DNA from: Melastoma dodecandrum
Lineage: Eukaryota; Streptophyta; Magnoliopsida; Myrtales; Melastomataceae
Assembly (NCBI GenBank): GCA_029817715.1
Contig: JARUPY010000058.1
Location: forward strand, 1 to 64,000
Length of the DNA stretch: 64,000 bases
Reading direction: 5' to 3'
Shown here: positions 63,451 through 64,000 of the stretch, one piece after another
How the letters are laid out: each line of letters begins with the position of its first letter
Position numbering within the stretch: the first letter of the stretch is position 1
The notes under the pieces: model-generated
The model's database searches: none
What the model was told of the DNA's origin: nothing
The model's input: the letters and a program-made list of their open reading frames with translations, nothing else
Translations under genes and position numbers: made by a program

Positions 63451-64000
63451 TCACTCGCGCAGGAAGCGGTCGATCCAGCCCGCGACGCGGGCGTTGTCGT
63501 TGGGCGCGTCGAGCGAGGCGACGGCGTCGTCCACCTGCGCCTGCGCGAGGTCTGGCGCGCGGCGTCGCGCCAGCAGCGCGCGCGAAAAACCGGGCTCGAA
63601 CTCGGGGTGGAACTGAAACGAGATCGACGGGTGGTCGGTATAGGCGAGGATCGCGTGCGGCGTGAATGCGCTGGCCCCGACGATTTGCGCTCCTGGCGGC
63701 GGTTCCAGCACCTGATCCTGGTGTGAGGCCGTGACGTCGACGGTGGCAGCATCGCCTATCCAGGCCGGCCGAGAAAGGATGTCGTAGCGATGGAGACCGA
63801 GTCCCCATCCCTGCGGCGCCTTGGCGACGGTGCCACCGAAAGCCTGCGCCATGAGCTGATGGCCGAAGCAGATGCCGACGAGCCGCACCTGGGCCGCCGC
63901 CTCGCGCAGGAAGCGCTCGAGCGGGGCGATCCACGGCAGGTCGTCATAGACGCCGGCGGCGGCGCCGGTGACGACATAGGCCTCGCAGGCGGCCGGGCTC
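63451..64000 (-). CDS. Class I glutamine amidotransferase family protein (5' end outside window)
   Basis: The visible C-terminal 182 residues are of the GATase1 type, related to the GMP synthase glutaminase domain. GICFGHQLMAQAFGG gives the catalytic Cys; SFQFHPEFEPG gives the catalytic His and Glu. The frame continues through AYVVTGAAAGVYDDLPWIAP to the window edge, so the start codon lies beyond 64000 (a GTG at 63888 inside the domain is not a start). Such stand-alone proteins often act as gamma-glutamyl hydrolases. It is convergent with the LysR gene; their end codons are adjacent. Confidence 0.88.
   Translation of the reverse strand, partial: SPAACEAYVVTGAAAGVYDDLPWIAPLERFLREAAAQVRLVGICFGHQLMAQAFGGTVAKAPQGWGLGLHRYDILSRPAWIGDAATVDVTASHQDQVLEPPPGAQIVGASAFTPHAILAYTDHPSISFQFHPEFEPGFSRALLARRRAPDLAQAQVDDAVASLDAPNDNARVAGWIDRFLRE

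Overview
The window looks like chromosomal DNA of an alphaproteobacterium, most likely of the order Hyphomicrobiales (Rhizobiales). It is very GC-rich. It carries family types typical of that group (an ATP12-type F1 assembly chaperone, the PsiF, DUF971, DUF302, DUF2189 and DUF5397 families, a SoxYZ-like carrier) and a compact set of housekeeping genes. The genus cannot be fixed from the sequence alone.

A data-quality point governs how the window should be read. Positions 1 to about 8,760 contain recognisable genes (D-amino acid aminotransferase, ParA-type ATPase, GNAT enzyme, cysS, glgX, an unknown protein, ATP12 chaperone), but every one changes reading frame many times. Further on, single breaks still occur in moaA, glyQ, serS, an antiporter and others. 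Most that could be localised are one-base changes in homopolymers or short repeats. Since cysS, glyQ and serS are essential in nearly all bacteria, these breaks look like sequencing or assembly error rather than decay. Three other genes do look like true remnants: an acyl-CoA dehydrogenase piece (17.9-18.4 kb), the start of a glycosyltransferase (40.0 kb) and a metallo-beta-lactamase-fold gene with its centre missing (61.1-61.4 kb).

Layout. 1-8.8 kb: error-rich housekeeping genes. 8.8-11.5 kb: HAD phosphatase coupled to the ATP12 chaperone, a PsiF-like protein, DUF971 and moaA. 11.5-13.6 kb: kup potassium transporter, flanked by a duplicated end of moaA. 13.6-17.8 kb: a divergent DUF302 / MarR-oxidoreductase unit with a 26-bp perfect palindrome between the two arms, a triple-PAS LuxR regulator and small envelope proteins. 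17.9-20.3 kb: gene remnant plus an AT-rich islet with a DUF3800 gene, a tiny membrane-protein gene and hairpin repeats. 20.3-31.1 kb: an intact block with mrp, rarA, GNAT, fabD-fabG-acpP-fabF, mltG, yicC and gmk. 31.2-34.1 kb: HigBA-type toxin-antitoxin pair, glyQ, and an AT-rich gene for a membrane-anchored coiled-coil protein. 34.2-45.6 kb: Na+/H+ antiporter, XRE regulator, LprI-like protein, NarK-type transporter, xseB, tyrosine phosphatase, HD phosphohydrolase, serine hydrolases, acyltransferase and rpsD. 46.0-55.5 kb: DUF2189, fpr, serS, a DUF5397-VapD pair, surE-pcm, a semialdehyde dehydrogenase, a SoxYZ-like carrier, galactose mutarotase and a secreted protein. 55.6-64 kb: patatin, miaA and serB (divergent), a P1 peptidase, a repeat-rich secreted protein, a sulfur-related locus (broken MBL gene, YeiH-type exporter, LysR) and a truncated glutamine amidotransferase.

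Functional themes: type II fatty acid synthesis plus cell-wall length control; aminoacyl-tRNA synthesis (cysS, glyQ, serS) and tRNA modification (miaA); molybdenum cofactor synthesis and nitrate/nitrite transport; protein repair and stationary-phase survival (surE, pcm); sulfur export with a probably lost persulfide enzyme. No tRNA, rRNA, CRISPR array, insertion sequence or prophage was recognised. The best places to look for undescribed biology are the two AT-rich islets (18.6-20.3 kb and 32.8-34.1 kb), the 34-bp repeats around kup, and the DUF5397-VapD pair.
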